From NCBI RefSeq assembly GCF_024693525.1, contig NZ_JAILKR010000075.1, positions 1 through 23,819 of the forward strand: a stretch of DNA of 23,819 nt, in the 5' to 3' direction. This DNA is from Selenomonas sp. (GTDB taxonomy: Bacteria; Bacillota_C; Negativicutes; Selenomonadales; Selenomonadaceae). The notes under the pieces are model-generated. The model did no database searches. It saw only the letters and a list, made by a program, of their open reading frames with translations, and had not been told where the DNA came from. Shown piece after piece: positions 15,550 to 22,555 of this stretch (its first letter is position 1; each line of letters opens with the position of its first letter). Made by a program: the position numbers and the translations under genes.

Positions 15550-17406
15550 TCAATACTTCCTTTCTTTCGGCTGATATTTCGTAATAACGACATCTTTATA
15601 CTCGGCACGATATTCGCCCGTCTTCTGATCTTTGAAGATAAGCGTATGCTTGAGGAAGTTCTTGTCGTCACGTTTCGGATAATCACGACGGGAATGACCA
15701 CCGCGGCTCTCTTTACGAGCCAATGCGCCCTGTACGATAGCATGGGAAATCTGCAGCAGGTTGCCGAGTTCCACATACTGCTCAAAAGCCGTGTTGTAGA
15801 CATGGGAGGAGTCACCGACATAGCAATGTTTGTACTCTTCCTCGAGAGCCTTGAGCTCCTGGGTAGCCTGGTTCAACTGGTCCTCCTGACGGTATACGCC
15901 AGCCTTGTACCACATCGTATTGACCATGGCATCACGAATCTCCGGTACGGTCTTGCCGCAGCCTTCCGGACGGTTCGTGACTTCTTCGAATTTATCTTTC
16001 CATTTCTGGCAATCCTGAGCAAGTTTGTCCTGGCTGCCAGCGTAATTATGCTCTTTTGCGTAAGCGGCTGCACCGTCACCGGCCGTATGACCAAAGACGA
16101 GTACCTCCGACAGGGAGTTTGCCCCCAGACGGTTGGCACCATGTACGGATACACAGCTGCACTCACCGGCAACATAGATGCCCGGTACACGCGACTCACC
16201 CGTATGGAAGTCAGCCATCTCAAGGCCGCCCATGGAATAATGGCAGGTCGGTGCAATAGGAACCGGTTCTTTCGTGATATCGACACCAGCAAAGCGTTTG
16301 GAAAGGTCCGCAACCTGACCCAGACGCTCGCGGATACGCTCAGCCGGAATAACCGTGAAATCCATGTAGACGCCGGCATGGATGCCTTCGCCAATACCAC
16401 GGCCTTCCTCGATCTCCGTTGCAATAGCACGCGCTACAATATCACGCGTTGCCAGCTCCATCTTCTCCGGTGCATATTTCGCCATAAAACGCTCGCCATT
16501 CTTGTTCTTGAGCTGTGCACCCTCGGCACGGCTGGACTCGGACAGCAGGACGCCGTTAGCCGAAAGGCCCGTGGGATGGAACTGTACCATCTCCGGATCT
16601 TTGAACGGAATACCAGCATTCATGCCAGCAACGATACCATCGCCCGTGGAGCTGTACGGATTGGACGTACGAATCCAGTACACACGGCCATAGCCGCCCG
16701 TGGCAATGATAACGGATTTTGCCGGAACACCGATGAGATTCCCCGAACGCATATCCATAGCGATAACGCCGTTGAGCTGGTCATTCTTCTCACCGCCCAT
16801 GCTGATCTCAAGCATCTGGCACTCCGAGATGAAATCAATGCCCTTGTCCAGGCACTGCTCAAACAGCGTGTGAACCATTGCATGGCCAGCACGATCCTCG
16901 AAGTAGGAAGCACGTGCATGCGAGTGACCGCCCATCTTGCGCTGATGGAAGCAGCCGTCCTTCTGCCGGTTGAAGGGATATCCCATATAGTCAAGCTCGT
17001 AAATGTTAGCACCAGCACGTTCTGCAAAATATTCTACGGCATCCTGATCGCAAAGATAATCGCCGCCCTTGATGGTATCGAATACATGCGATTCAACCGT
17101 ATCTGCTGTATCGGTAACACCAGTAACGCCGTTCATACCACCCTGAGCCATCGTCGAAGCCGAGCGCGTCGGAATGAGTTTCGTCATGACAGCGACTTTG
17201 AGATTCTTGTTCTCAGCCGCAGCCAAAGCTGCACGCATACCAGCACCACCGCTGCCAATGATCAGGACATCATAGGTAACGTCACCTTTTTTGACTTTTT
17301 CTGGAATATTATTACCATTCCAGGTGAAGTAAGAACCTGCAGCCACAACGACACCGGCTGCTGCCGCGCCCTTTATAAAGGTACGACGTGAAATCTCCTT
17401 CGACAT
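15550..17406 (-). CDS. mfrA: Fumarate reductase flavoprotein with Tat signal
   Basis: The protein (618 aa) reduces fumarate to succinate in anaerobic respiration. The N-terminus SRRTFIKGAAAAGVVVA is a clear twin-arginine export signal, so the catalytic face is expected in the periplasm, as in the MfrABE enzyme of Wolinella and Campylobacter. The FAD site begins with IIGSGGAGMRAALAA; substrate and catalytic segments include VQFHPTGL, ATRDIVARA and CHYSMGG. The segment that holds the covalent-FAD histidine in classical enzymes (RSHTVAAQGG in human SDHA) reads RSASTMAQGG, with A83 in that place, so FAD is probably not covalently held. AGGAGG lies six bases before the ATG at 17406. It is the first gene of mfrA-mfrB-mfrE. 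Confidence 0.95.
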   Translation of the reverse strand: MSKEISRRTFIKGAAAAGVVVAAGSYFTWNGNNIPEKVKKGDVTYDVLIIGSGGAGMRAALAAAENKNLKVAVMTKLIPTRSASTMAQGGMNGVTGVTDTADTVESHVFDTIKGGDYLCDQDAVEYFAERAGANIYELDYMGYPFNRQKDGCFHQRKMGGHSHARASYFEDRAGHAMVHTLFEQCLDKGIDFISECQMLEISMGGEKNDQLNGVIAMDMRSGNLIGVPAKSVIIATGGYGRVYWIRTSNPYSSTGDGIVAGMNAGIPFKDPEMVQFHPTGLSANGVLLSESSRAEGAQLKNKNGERFMAKYAPEKMELATRDIVARAIATEIEEGRGIGEGIHAGVYMDFTVIPAERIRERLGQVADLSKRFAGVDITKEPVPIAPTCHYSMGGLEMADFHTGESRVPGIYVAGECSCVSVHGANRLGANSLSEVLVFGHTAGDGAAAYAKEHNYAGSQDKLAQDCQKWKDKFEEVTNRPEGCGKTVPEIRDAMVNTMWYKAGVYRQEDQLNQATQELKALEEEYKHCYVGDSSHVYNTAFEQYVELGNLLQISHAIVQGALARKESRGGHSRRDYPKRDDKNFLKHTLIFKDQKTGEYRAEYKDVVITKYQPKERKY

Positions 17407-17537
17407 AGTATTCCCTCCTAAACACTTCTCAATACACAACAATTTTCTCAAATCATTAACTAGAATTATTTTACATAAAAAAAAGCTATCGGGGAAATAC
17501 ATGCTGCTTATATTGACTATTCAAAATTCTTATAAGC

Positions 17538-17562
17538 TAAAAAAGAGGAGCAAATGCTCCTC
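17538..17562 (-). terminator. Terminator after the LysR gene
   Basis: On the minus strand GAGGAGCA pairs with TGCTCCTC and is followed by TTTTTTAG. It is 28 bases after the stop codon at 17590 and separates this gene from mfrA. Confidence 0.88.
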
Positions 17563-17589
17563 GAAAAAAAGTTTCCTTGTAAATTTTTC

Positions 17590-18495
17590 CTATCGCTTCA
17601 ACAGCGAAATAAATGTTTTGGCCGCCTGAGAGAGATGCTGTCCCCGGCCGTAGGCTGCCACCAGCTGACGTTCTTCCACACTTTCTTCCAATTCAAAGAA
17701 AAGCGGGGCTTCTTTCCAGCGCCAGCCGCGCACCAGCATATCCGTAACCAGGGTAATGCCCAGTCCTGCCATGCAAAGCTCGGCGGCATCGATGATGCTG
17801 TTGGCTTCAAAGACCACATCGGGTTCACACTGGGTTTCCTGACAAAGATACCGATAGATATGAGCCATCCGCCGGCTTTCCTGCAATTTGATAAAGGGCT
17901 GTTTGTGCAGGCGGGCAAAGGAAATCGTCGGATAAGGCGTTACCTGATGGCCACCGAACCGGGCCGCAAAGGGATGGTCCACCGGTACTGCCAACAGGGT
18001 TCTTTCCTTCAAAAGCGGTATTGAAGCAAAATTTTTATCGGGCAACGGCTCATAGAGCAGTGCAAAATCCACCGTCCCCGCCATCACATCCTCCTTAAGC
18101 TCCTGCAAACTATGCTCACGGACCGTCAAACGGATCCCAGGATAATTCCGATGAAAATCGATAAGAGGCTGGGTCAGATAGCAGGATGACCGGGTCCGGG
18201 AACTGCCGATGCAAAGATTTCCCGTACGGAGCTCCGAAAGGTCCGCCGTTCCTTTTACCAGTTCCTGCTTCAGCCGCTGGATCTGCCGCGCCTTTTCCAC
18301 ATAAATCTCTCCAGCAGGCGTGAGCTGCAAGGGGGTCTGGCTGCGGTCAAAAAGGGCCTCGCCCAATTCCCCCTCTATCTTCTTTATACACTGTGACAAC
18401 GATGGCTGAGAAACATAAAGGTGTTTGGCAGCGGCAGAAAATGTCCCATCCTCTGCCACCTGCAATACGCTTCGCCATTCATGTTCATCGATCAA
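17590..18495 (-). CDS. LysR-family transcriptional regulator
   Basis: The protein (301 aa) has the N-terminal winged helix-turn-helix of the family (EHEWRSVLQVAEDGTFSAAA, then VSQPSLSQCIKKIE) and a C-terminal effector-binding domain (about 90-295). The start is taken as TTG at 18495: AGGAGG lies ten bases upstream and the family always begins just before this helix. The TTG overlaps the stop of the HD-domain gene by four bases (TTGA), so the two genes are co-transcribed. It lies next to mfrABE in the same direction, but a terminator intervenes. Its target and ligand cannot be told. Confidence 0.93.
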   Translation of the reverse strand: MIDEHEWRSVLQVAEDGTFSAAAKHLYVSQPSLSQCIKKIEGELGEALFDRSQTPLQLTPAGEIYVEKARQIQRLKQELVKGTADLSELRTGNLCIGSSRTRSSCYLTQPLIDFHRNYPGIRLTVREHSLQELKEDVMAGTVDFALLYEPLPDKNFASIPLLKERTLLAVPVDHPFAARFGGHQVTPYPTISFARLHKQPFIKLQESRRMAHIYRYLCQETQCEPDVVFEANSIIDAAELCMAGLGITLVTDMLVRGWRWKEAPLFFELEESVEERQLVAAYGRGQHLSQAAKTFISLLKR

Positions 18496-19052
18496 AAGCC
18501 TAACTCCTCCTTGTGTGCCTGCATGCCGTCGATGCAGCATTGCATCACCTCTGACGGTTCCATACCAAGCATCTCCATTCCCTTTTTGATAGTATCCCGG
18601 CTGCATTTAGCGGCAAATTTCTTATCCTTGAATTTTTTCTTGAAGGATTCCAATTCCATCCCATCCATTTTTTCCGGGCGCATGAGTGCATAGGCCTGGA
18701 CAATTCCCGTGAGTTCATCCACCGTATAGAGGCTCTTTTCGATATCCGTCACGGGCTCCTTCTCATCCGTAGTAATTCCCCAGCCATGGGAAATAATCGT
18801 CTGGATGACTTCTTCTTCCACGCCTTCCGGTGCCAGCAATTCACGCACATGATGGCAGTGTTCATCGGGAAACTCTTCATAATCCACGTCATGAAGATAC
18901 CCGACTGCCTCCCAATATTCTTTATCCGCACCAAAATGATCGGCCATGGCTCCCATCGCTGCACTGACAGCCGCCGCATGGGTAAAAAGATGGGCTTCTG
19001 TCGTATGTTTGGCCAGTATTTCTTTTGCCTTGGCTAAGGTCAACTCACTCAT
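18492..19052 (-). CDS. HD-domain (HDIG-type) predicted metal-dependent hydrolase
   Basis: The protein (186 aa) has the short HD-domain pattern: a first His in LFTHAAAV (H25), the HD pair in GYLHDVDYEEFPDEHCHH (H54, D55), and ISHGWG further on. Such proteins are cytosolic metal-dependent phosphohydrolases; the substrate of this branch is not known. A stretch of lysines (KKKFKDKKFAAK) lies near 140-155. The ATG at 19052 is chosen because GGGGAGG lies seven bases upstream; the longer frame starts at 19091. It is the first gene of a two-gene unit with the LysR regulator. Confidence 0.88.
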   Translation of the reverse strand: MSELTLAKAKEILAKHTTEAHLFTHAAAVSAAMGAMADHFGADKEYWEAVGYLHDVDYEEFPDEHCHHVRELLAPEGVEEEVIQTIISHGWGITTDEKEPVTDIEKSLYTVDELTGIVQAYALMRPEKMDGMELESFKKKFKDKKFAAKCSRDTIKKGMEMLGMEPSEVMQCCIDGMQAHKEELGF

Positions 19053-19102
19053 TGTACAACCTCCCCGGAAAAAAGACGTTGAAATCTGCAATTATGTAAA
19101 TA

Positions 19103-19132
19103 ATTATACGCGTTATTCTGTCAAATCGTCAA
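19103..19132 (-). promoter_or_regulatory. Promoter of the HD-domain/LysR unit
   Basis: The minus strand reads TTGACG (19127-19132), an 18-base spacer and TATAAT (19103-19108). The -35 box lies within the last codons of the upstream thioesterase gene. Confidence 0.75.
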
Positions 19133-19553
19133 CAAAACGGCCCAATACATAAAAAGTACCATGCGCCTTGGCAAATAGTTTTCCTGCTTCATCACGGATT
19201 TCACTCTCCAGCGTCATCGTATGGCGGCCATCGTGAAGAACCGCACCCGTAGCAATAATCCGGGTTGTCATCGGTACAGAATGCATAAAATCCATGCTAA
19301 GATTCATGGTTACGACTTTTTTATTTCGTGCCAGTGCAGCTGCCCCCATAGCTGTATCCGCCAGGGTCATCAAAGCTCCACCATGGATGATGCCATAAAG
19401 ATTGGTATGCTCAGACTCCACGTTCAGTTCTAACTGAACGCCGCCATCTGCCACTGGCACTGCCTCCGCATGAATATATTCCAAGAATGGATTTTTATGA
19501 TAAAATTCAACAATATGTTGCTGGAGTTTCGTTATGGGATTATTCCGCTTCAC
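19113..19553 (-). CDS. PaaI-family hotdog-fold thioesterase
   Basis: The protein (146 aa) is a single hotdog domain of the usual length. The family signature is IIHGGALMTLADTAMG: H57 and the two glycines form the oxyanion region and D66 is the likely catalytic acid. Members hydrolyse acyl-CoA thioesters such as phenylacetyl-CoA or 1,4-dihydroxy-2-naphthoyl-CoA. The latter would fit menaquinone synthesis in a fumarate-respiring cell, but nothing here decides the substrate. The start is GTG at 19553 with a weak GGGAAG site. The promoter shares a hairpin with the metG promoter. Confidence 0.9.
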   Translation of the reverse strand: MKRNNPITKLQQHIVEFYHKNPFLEYIHAEAVPVADGGVQLELNVESEHTNLYGIIHGGALMTLADTAMGAAALARNKKVVTMNLSMDFMHSVPMTTRIIATGAVLHDGRHTMTLESEIRDEAGKLFAKAHGTFYVLGRFVDDLTE

Positions 19554-19588
19554 CTGCTCAGCACTTCCCTTACCATATAATCTTCTAT

Positions 19589-19627
19589 ATTATAACGCCA
19601 TTGTTCCAATTTTGCCAAAGGCAAAAT
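19589..19627 (-). promoter_or_regulatory. Thioesterase promoter with hairpin over the -35 box
   Basis: On the minus strand TTGGCA (19613-19618), 18 bases and TATAAT (19589-19594). The hairpin ATTTTGCC-TTT-GGCAAAAT covers the -35 box exactly as in the metG promoter at 6839-6879. The spacer shares CAATGGCGT, while three to five bases in its middle differ. The predicted transcript starts about 30 bases before the GTG. Confidence 0.65.
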
Positions 19628-19681
19628 CTTCTTCATGCAAAAGGGACTGTGAAAAATTCCTTTATATTGACATAAAAATAT

Positions 19682-19722
19682 AAAAGCCTCCATAAGATTG
19701 ATTCATCTACCTTATGGAGACT
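19682..19722 (-). terminator. Terminator-like hairpin facing repeat copy BL
   Basis: Bases 19688-19696 pair with 19711-19719 (CTCCATAAG/CTTATGGAG). On the minus strand the stem is followed by GCTTTTATATTTTT. No minus-strand protein gene ends just upstream; the only thing that transcription here would have crossed is the palindromic repeat pair. Confidence 0.5.
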
Positions 19723-19750
19723 TCTATGAATTTATCCACGCACTTTTTAC

Positions 19751-20018
19751 AAATTACAGTTTATATGTTACAAGAATCTCATTCGAAGCAGCTCTTCGCC
19801 GCCGCTAGGGGCAGTGCCAACACTCCACGGGAGATGTTTTCCTAAACGAAATTTTTATCCTTAATTAAGCATCGAAAAAGTTGCAAAACGCGCTTCGCTT
19901 GAACGGTAGCAATTTTTCGACGAACGGTGAGGATAAAAATTTCGTTCTTCACGGAAAACATCAAACGCTTCGTTTATGGCACTGCCCCTAGCGGCGGCTG
20001 AGGATGTGGCAAGTTTCG
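19751..20018 (-). repeat. Palindromic repeat copy BL (divergent stems)
   Basis: This copy is inverted relative to BR. The outer stem is a perfect 21-bp inverted repeat (19798-19818 with 19978-19998). Inside it are a 10-bp stem (19833-19842 with 19953-19962), a 15-bp stem (19847-19861 with 19930-19944) and an inner stem (19873-19884 with 19909-19919). The loop contains, on the minus strand, CAAGCGAAGCGCGTTTT. The stems differ widely in sequence from BR and C but sit in the same order, and the unpaired segments CTTAATTAA, CCATAA and GTGAAG are kept. Its AAACTGTAATTT end faces the hairpin at 19682-19722. Confidence 0.85.
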
Positions 20019-20320
20019 CAGGGCTACCCCCTCCTAGGGCGTAGCAATTCGTGCCGGCTCTAACCGAGGTGGCGGGGGCCCCAGTACCATAAGCGTAGCC
20101 TTGACGTTCCGCGTGAAGCAAGAAATTTTTGCCTGCGTTCTCGTTGGAAAAGCAGTTTCGTCCAAGCGAAGCGCGTTTAACTGTTTTCCAACTCTTAATT
20201 AAAAGGTAAAAATTTCTTGTAGCGGGTTGTCACCGGTGGAGCGTTGGTACTGGGGCCCCCGCCGCCGGCGACTTACCTCGAACACGAACTGGGTACTACT
20301 CCCCTGCAAACTGTAATTTT
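20019..20320 (+). repeat. Palindromic repeat copy BR
   Basis: The outer stem is a perfect 18-bp inverted repeat (20071-20088 with 20246-20263) containing GGGGGCCCC. The middle stem is 20119-20134 with 20204-20219 (one G-T pair), and the inner stem is 20143-20157 with 20179-20192, with one bulged G. The loop holds CCAAGCGAAGCGCGTTT. A small hairpin with GCTAC/GTAGC arms (20023-20045) joins it to BL. The right end, CTGCAAACTGTAATTT, faces the flotillin terminator. A TAA at 20207-20209 interrupts the reading frame that is open in copies A and C. The exact left boundary is uncertain. Confidence 0.87.
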
Positions 20321-20322
20321 AA

Positions 20323-20364
20323 GAAAAAGCCCTGTTGCGCACACGCTAGCGTCAACAAGGCTTT
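20323..20364 (-). terminator. Terminator after the flotillin gene
   Basis: On the minus strand AGCCTTGTTG pairs with CAACAGGGCT (one wobble), with a GC-rich loop, and is followed by TTTTTCTT. It starts 16 bases after the stop codon and directly adjoins repeat copy BR. Confidence 0.88.
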
Positions 20365-20379
20365 CTCTAGAAGGAGCGA

Positions 20380-21903
20380 TTATTTATTTTTTTCATCGAT
20401 TGCCTTAGCCACCGCTGCAATCTTAGCCGTTTCATCCGGAGTAGTATCTCCCGTTACGTTGACGTTGCGCGTTACTTTGGCATCGTAGGACTCACTACGC
20501 ATGATATCGGCCAAATCCACCCCAGTGCTCTCCTTCACCGACTGGAAAGTCTTAGCTAACACCAAGGGCACATTACCAGCGATTGGTCCCACCGAGGCGC
20601 CATCCTCGCCGCCGCCAATGATGGAAATCTTATCAATCGCCGTGAGCGGTTTGGCAATCTCTGCGGCCACCTGCGGCAGGATTTCGATAGCCATCTGTGC
20701 CATGGCAGCTTTGCCGTATTTCTTCATGGCTTCCGCCTTTTTATCCATAGCAGCGGCCTCTGCCTCACCTTTGGCCCGGATAGCGGCTGCCTCCGCTTCA
20801 CCTTTCGCCTTGATACCAGCAGCTTCCTGCTCCATGGCGTATTTCTTCGCTTCAGCCTGTGCTTTCTGAGCCTCAGCCTCCTTCTGCTGAATGTAGAGGC
20901 GTGCTTCTGCATCACGCTGCTGTTTCGCAAGTTCTGCCTGGGCTTGAACCTCAATCGCATACTTATCCGCATCCGCCTTTTTCTGGATTTCGGCCGCCAG
21001 TTCCTGTTCGCGGACGGCAACTTGCTTCTGTTTGAGTTCCTGCTCACGCTCGGTTTTGGCAATTTCCGCATTTACCGTAGCCGTCTGTATGGATTTCTGC
21101 TGTTCCTGATTCTGGATTTCGTAAGCAGCATCGGCTTCGGCGCGTTTGATATCCGACTGTTTCTGCAACTCTGCCTTGCGAATGGCCAAGTCCGTCTGCC
21201 GCTGAGCGATTTCCAGTTCGGCTTTTACCTTGGCATCATTGGATTCCTTCGAAGCTGCGGCCTGAGCAATCGCCACATCCCGCTCTGCCTGGGCACGGGA
21301 AATCGCCGCATCTTTTTTAATTTTCGCCGTATTATCAGCGCCCAGGTCAACGATAAGACCGTTATCATCGGTGACATTCTGGATATTGCAGGAAATGATA
21401 TCAATACCCAGGTTGCGCATATCCTTAGACGCCTTGCTGACCACCTGGTCCGAAAAGGAATCGCGGTCCGTGTTGATATCCTTAAGGTCCAGGGTACCAA
21501 TGATTTCACGCATATTACCTTCCAGAGAATCCTGAAGGCTGGTGGCAATCTCCTCCGGCTTCATGTTGAGGAAGTTCAGCGCCGCTATCTTGCGCCCCTC
21601 GATATCTTTAGCCACCGCAACCTTGGCCACTGCATCCACGCGGACATTGATGAAATCATTGGTCGGCACGGACTGGCCTGTTTTAATATCGACGGAAATC
21701 TGTCCTAAGTACAGATAATCGGCCCGCTCCAGCGCCGGAATCTTAATGCCGCCCTGGCCGATGAGGAACCGCGGTTCCTTACGCAAACCAGACAAGATAA
21801 TCGCACGATTGGGCGAAGCCTTGACATACATCATCGTAATCACCACAAACAGGATGACCAATAAAATCACGACGGGAATAGCTATTAACAAAATAGTACC
21901 CAT
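20380..21903 (-). CDS. Flotillin-like SPFH-domain membrane protein
   Basis: The protein (507 aa) begins with a hydrophobic membrane segment (about 3-25, ILLIAIPVVILLVILFVV). An SPFH/band-7 domain follows (about 28-200). A long coiled coil (about 205-420) comes next, very rich in Ala, Glu, Lys and Gln, with the AKGEAEAAAIRAKGEAEAAA repeat typical of flotillins. The C-terminal part (425-507) has Gly-rich IIGGGEDGAS. It matches the FloT/YqiK type, which forms large oligomers at the membrane and organises membrane domains. No NfeD-like partner gene is next to it. The ATG at 21903 is supported by GGGAGG five bases upstream; the longer frame starts at 21942. Confidence 0.94.
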   Translation of the reverse strand: MGTILLIAIPVVILLVILFVVITMMYVKASPNRAIILSGLRKEPRFLIGQGGIKIPALERADYLYLGQISVDIKTGQSVPTNDFINVRVDAVAKVAVAKDIEGRKIAALNFLNMKPEEIATSLQDSLEGNMREIIGTLDLKDINTDRDSFSDQVVSKASKDMRNLGIDIISCNIQNVTDDNGLIVDLGADNTAKIKKDAAISRAQAERDVAIAQAAASKESNDAKVKAELEIAQRQTDLAIRKAELQKQSDIKRAEADAAYEIQNQEQQKSIQTATVNAEIAKTEREQELKQKQVAVREQELAAEIQKKADADKYAIEVQAQAELAKQQRDAEARLYIQQKEAEAQKAQAEAKKYAMEQEAAGIKAKGEAEAAAIRAKGEAEAAAMDKKAEAMKKYGKAAMAQMAIEILPQVAAEIAKPLTAIDKISIIGGGEDGASVGPIAGNVPLVLAKTFQSVKESTGVDLADIMRSESYDAKVTRNVNVTGDTTPDETAKIAAVAKAIDEKNK

Positions 21904-22006
21904 AAAAACCTCCCATAACTCAATTATAAAGAAAACAATCACGGCTACTATTTTGCTCCCCGATTCTTTTGTCCACTTTAAAGAGCCATTGGATTTTTGT
22001 TAATTC

Positions 22007-22038
22007 CAAAAAATAAACTTCCTCAAAAGAGGAAGTTT
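22007..22038 (-). terminator. Terminator after the small unknown gene
   Basis: On the minus strand AAACTTCCTC-TTTT-GAGGAAGTTT forms a perfect 10-bp stem (22015-22038) followed by ATTTTTT. It is 19 bases after the stop codon. Confidence 0.92.
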
Positions 22039-22056
22039 AGCGTTTCCCATATGCGA

Positions 22057-22380
22057 TTAACAAGCTGCCGATTCGTTCAATTCATCGGCTTCCCGCATGC
22101 ATCTTACAAAGTAATCGGTCAACCGGATTTCGTAATCAGCCTGACTACGGGACAAAACCAGATAGTCAGCCGCCGTAAGTTCTTCCTGCACACCCTTTTT
22201 GGTAAAGGCTTTAAAAGAAGGAATTTCCTGCGTACCGGTGAACACCAGAATGCGGTCAGCCCCAACACCCTGACGGCTGGTTAAGAGACGAATTGCAGCA
22301 GCTCCCGGCATGAAGCCCGTAGTACCATCCAGCATCATAACTTCTTTATCCTCCATCAGATAACTGCGAACTAACATCAT
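22057..22380 (-). CDS. Small unknown protein, weak diaminopimelate-epimerase resemblance
   Basis: I do not recognise a family with confidence. The protein is about 107 aa, soluble, with two cysteines (one terminal). The segment RQGVGADRILVF resembles the RxFGVGADGLLL strand of diaminopimelate epimerase, but the protein is less than half that enzyme's length and lacks its catalytic-cysteine motifs, so it cannot be an intact epimerase. The start is unclear: two ATG codons (22380, 22377) lie 12 or more bases after AGAAAGG, and a GTG at 22389 lies closer than usual. The gene is divergent from the AraC-type regulator and shares its control region, so it may be a target of that regulator. Confidence 0.65.
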   Translation of the reverse strand: MMLVRSYLMEDKEVMMLDGTTGFMPGAAAIRLLTSRQGVGADRILVFTGTQEIPSFKAFTKKGVQEELTAADYLVLSRSQADYEIRLTDYFVRCMREADELNESAAC

Positions 22381-22449
22381 CTCTGTCACCGGCCTTTCTA
22401 AATCATGCTGCGTCTCCCCCGGACGCTTCTCGTTTCTTTTGATGGTTCT

Positions 22450-22458
22450 ATTATAGCA
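22450..22458 (-). promoter_or_regulatory. Extended -10 promoter of the small unknown gene
   Basis: The minus strand reads TGCTATAAT, identical to the extended -10 before the GGDEF/EAL gene. It lies about 70 bases before the start. The -35 region is weak, as is common with the TGn extension. Confidence 0.55.
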
Positions 22459-22461
22459 AGG

Positions 22462-22510
22462 TTTAAATTGCAATAAAATCACAAAATATGCTTTAAATAT
22501 TGCAAAAGAT
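22462..22510. promoter_or_regulatory. Direct repeat, candidate AraC-type operator
   Basis: Two similar half sites lie in the divergent control region: TTTAAATTGCAATAAAAT (22462-22479) and TTTAAATATTGCAAAAGAT (22492-22510). Their ATTGCAA cores are 32 bases apart, about three helical turns. AraC-type regulators bind such direct repeats, so this may control both divergent genes. The plus-strand promoter for the regulator should overlap the second site (TTTAAA, 17 bases, TAAACT). Confidence 0.45.
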
Positions 22511-22555
22511 GTACTAAACTAATAAAGAGCTTGATAAAGGAAAGGAGCAGCTACC

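Noticed and set aside
15646..17391. Plus-strand frame of 581 aa opposite mfrA
   Set aside because: mfrA is certain from its motifs. The long antisense frame follows from codon bias in a GC-rich gene.
17513..17524. Palindrome TTGACTATTCAA upstream of mfrA as an FNR/CRP-type site
   Set aside because: The spacing between TTGA and TCAA is four bases, while the FNR site TTGATnnnnATCAA needs six. It also lies more than 100 bases from the start codon.
19861..20121. Minus-strand frame beginning MLHAERQGYAYG across copies BL and BR
   Set aside because: It crosses two different repeat copies, has no start signal, and corresponds to stem sequence.
19751..20320. CRISPR array or group II intron as explanation for the repeats
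   Set aside because: There are no short regularly spaced repeats with spacers, no cas genes, no reverse transcriptase and no intron domain V hairpin.
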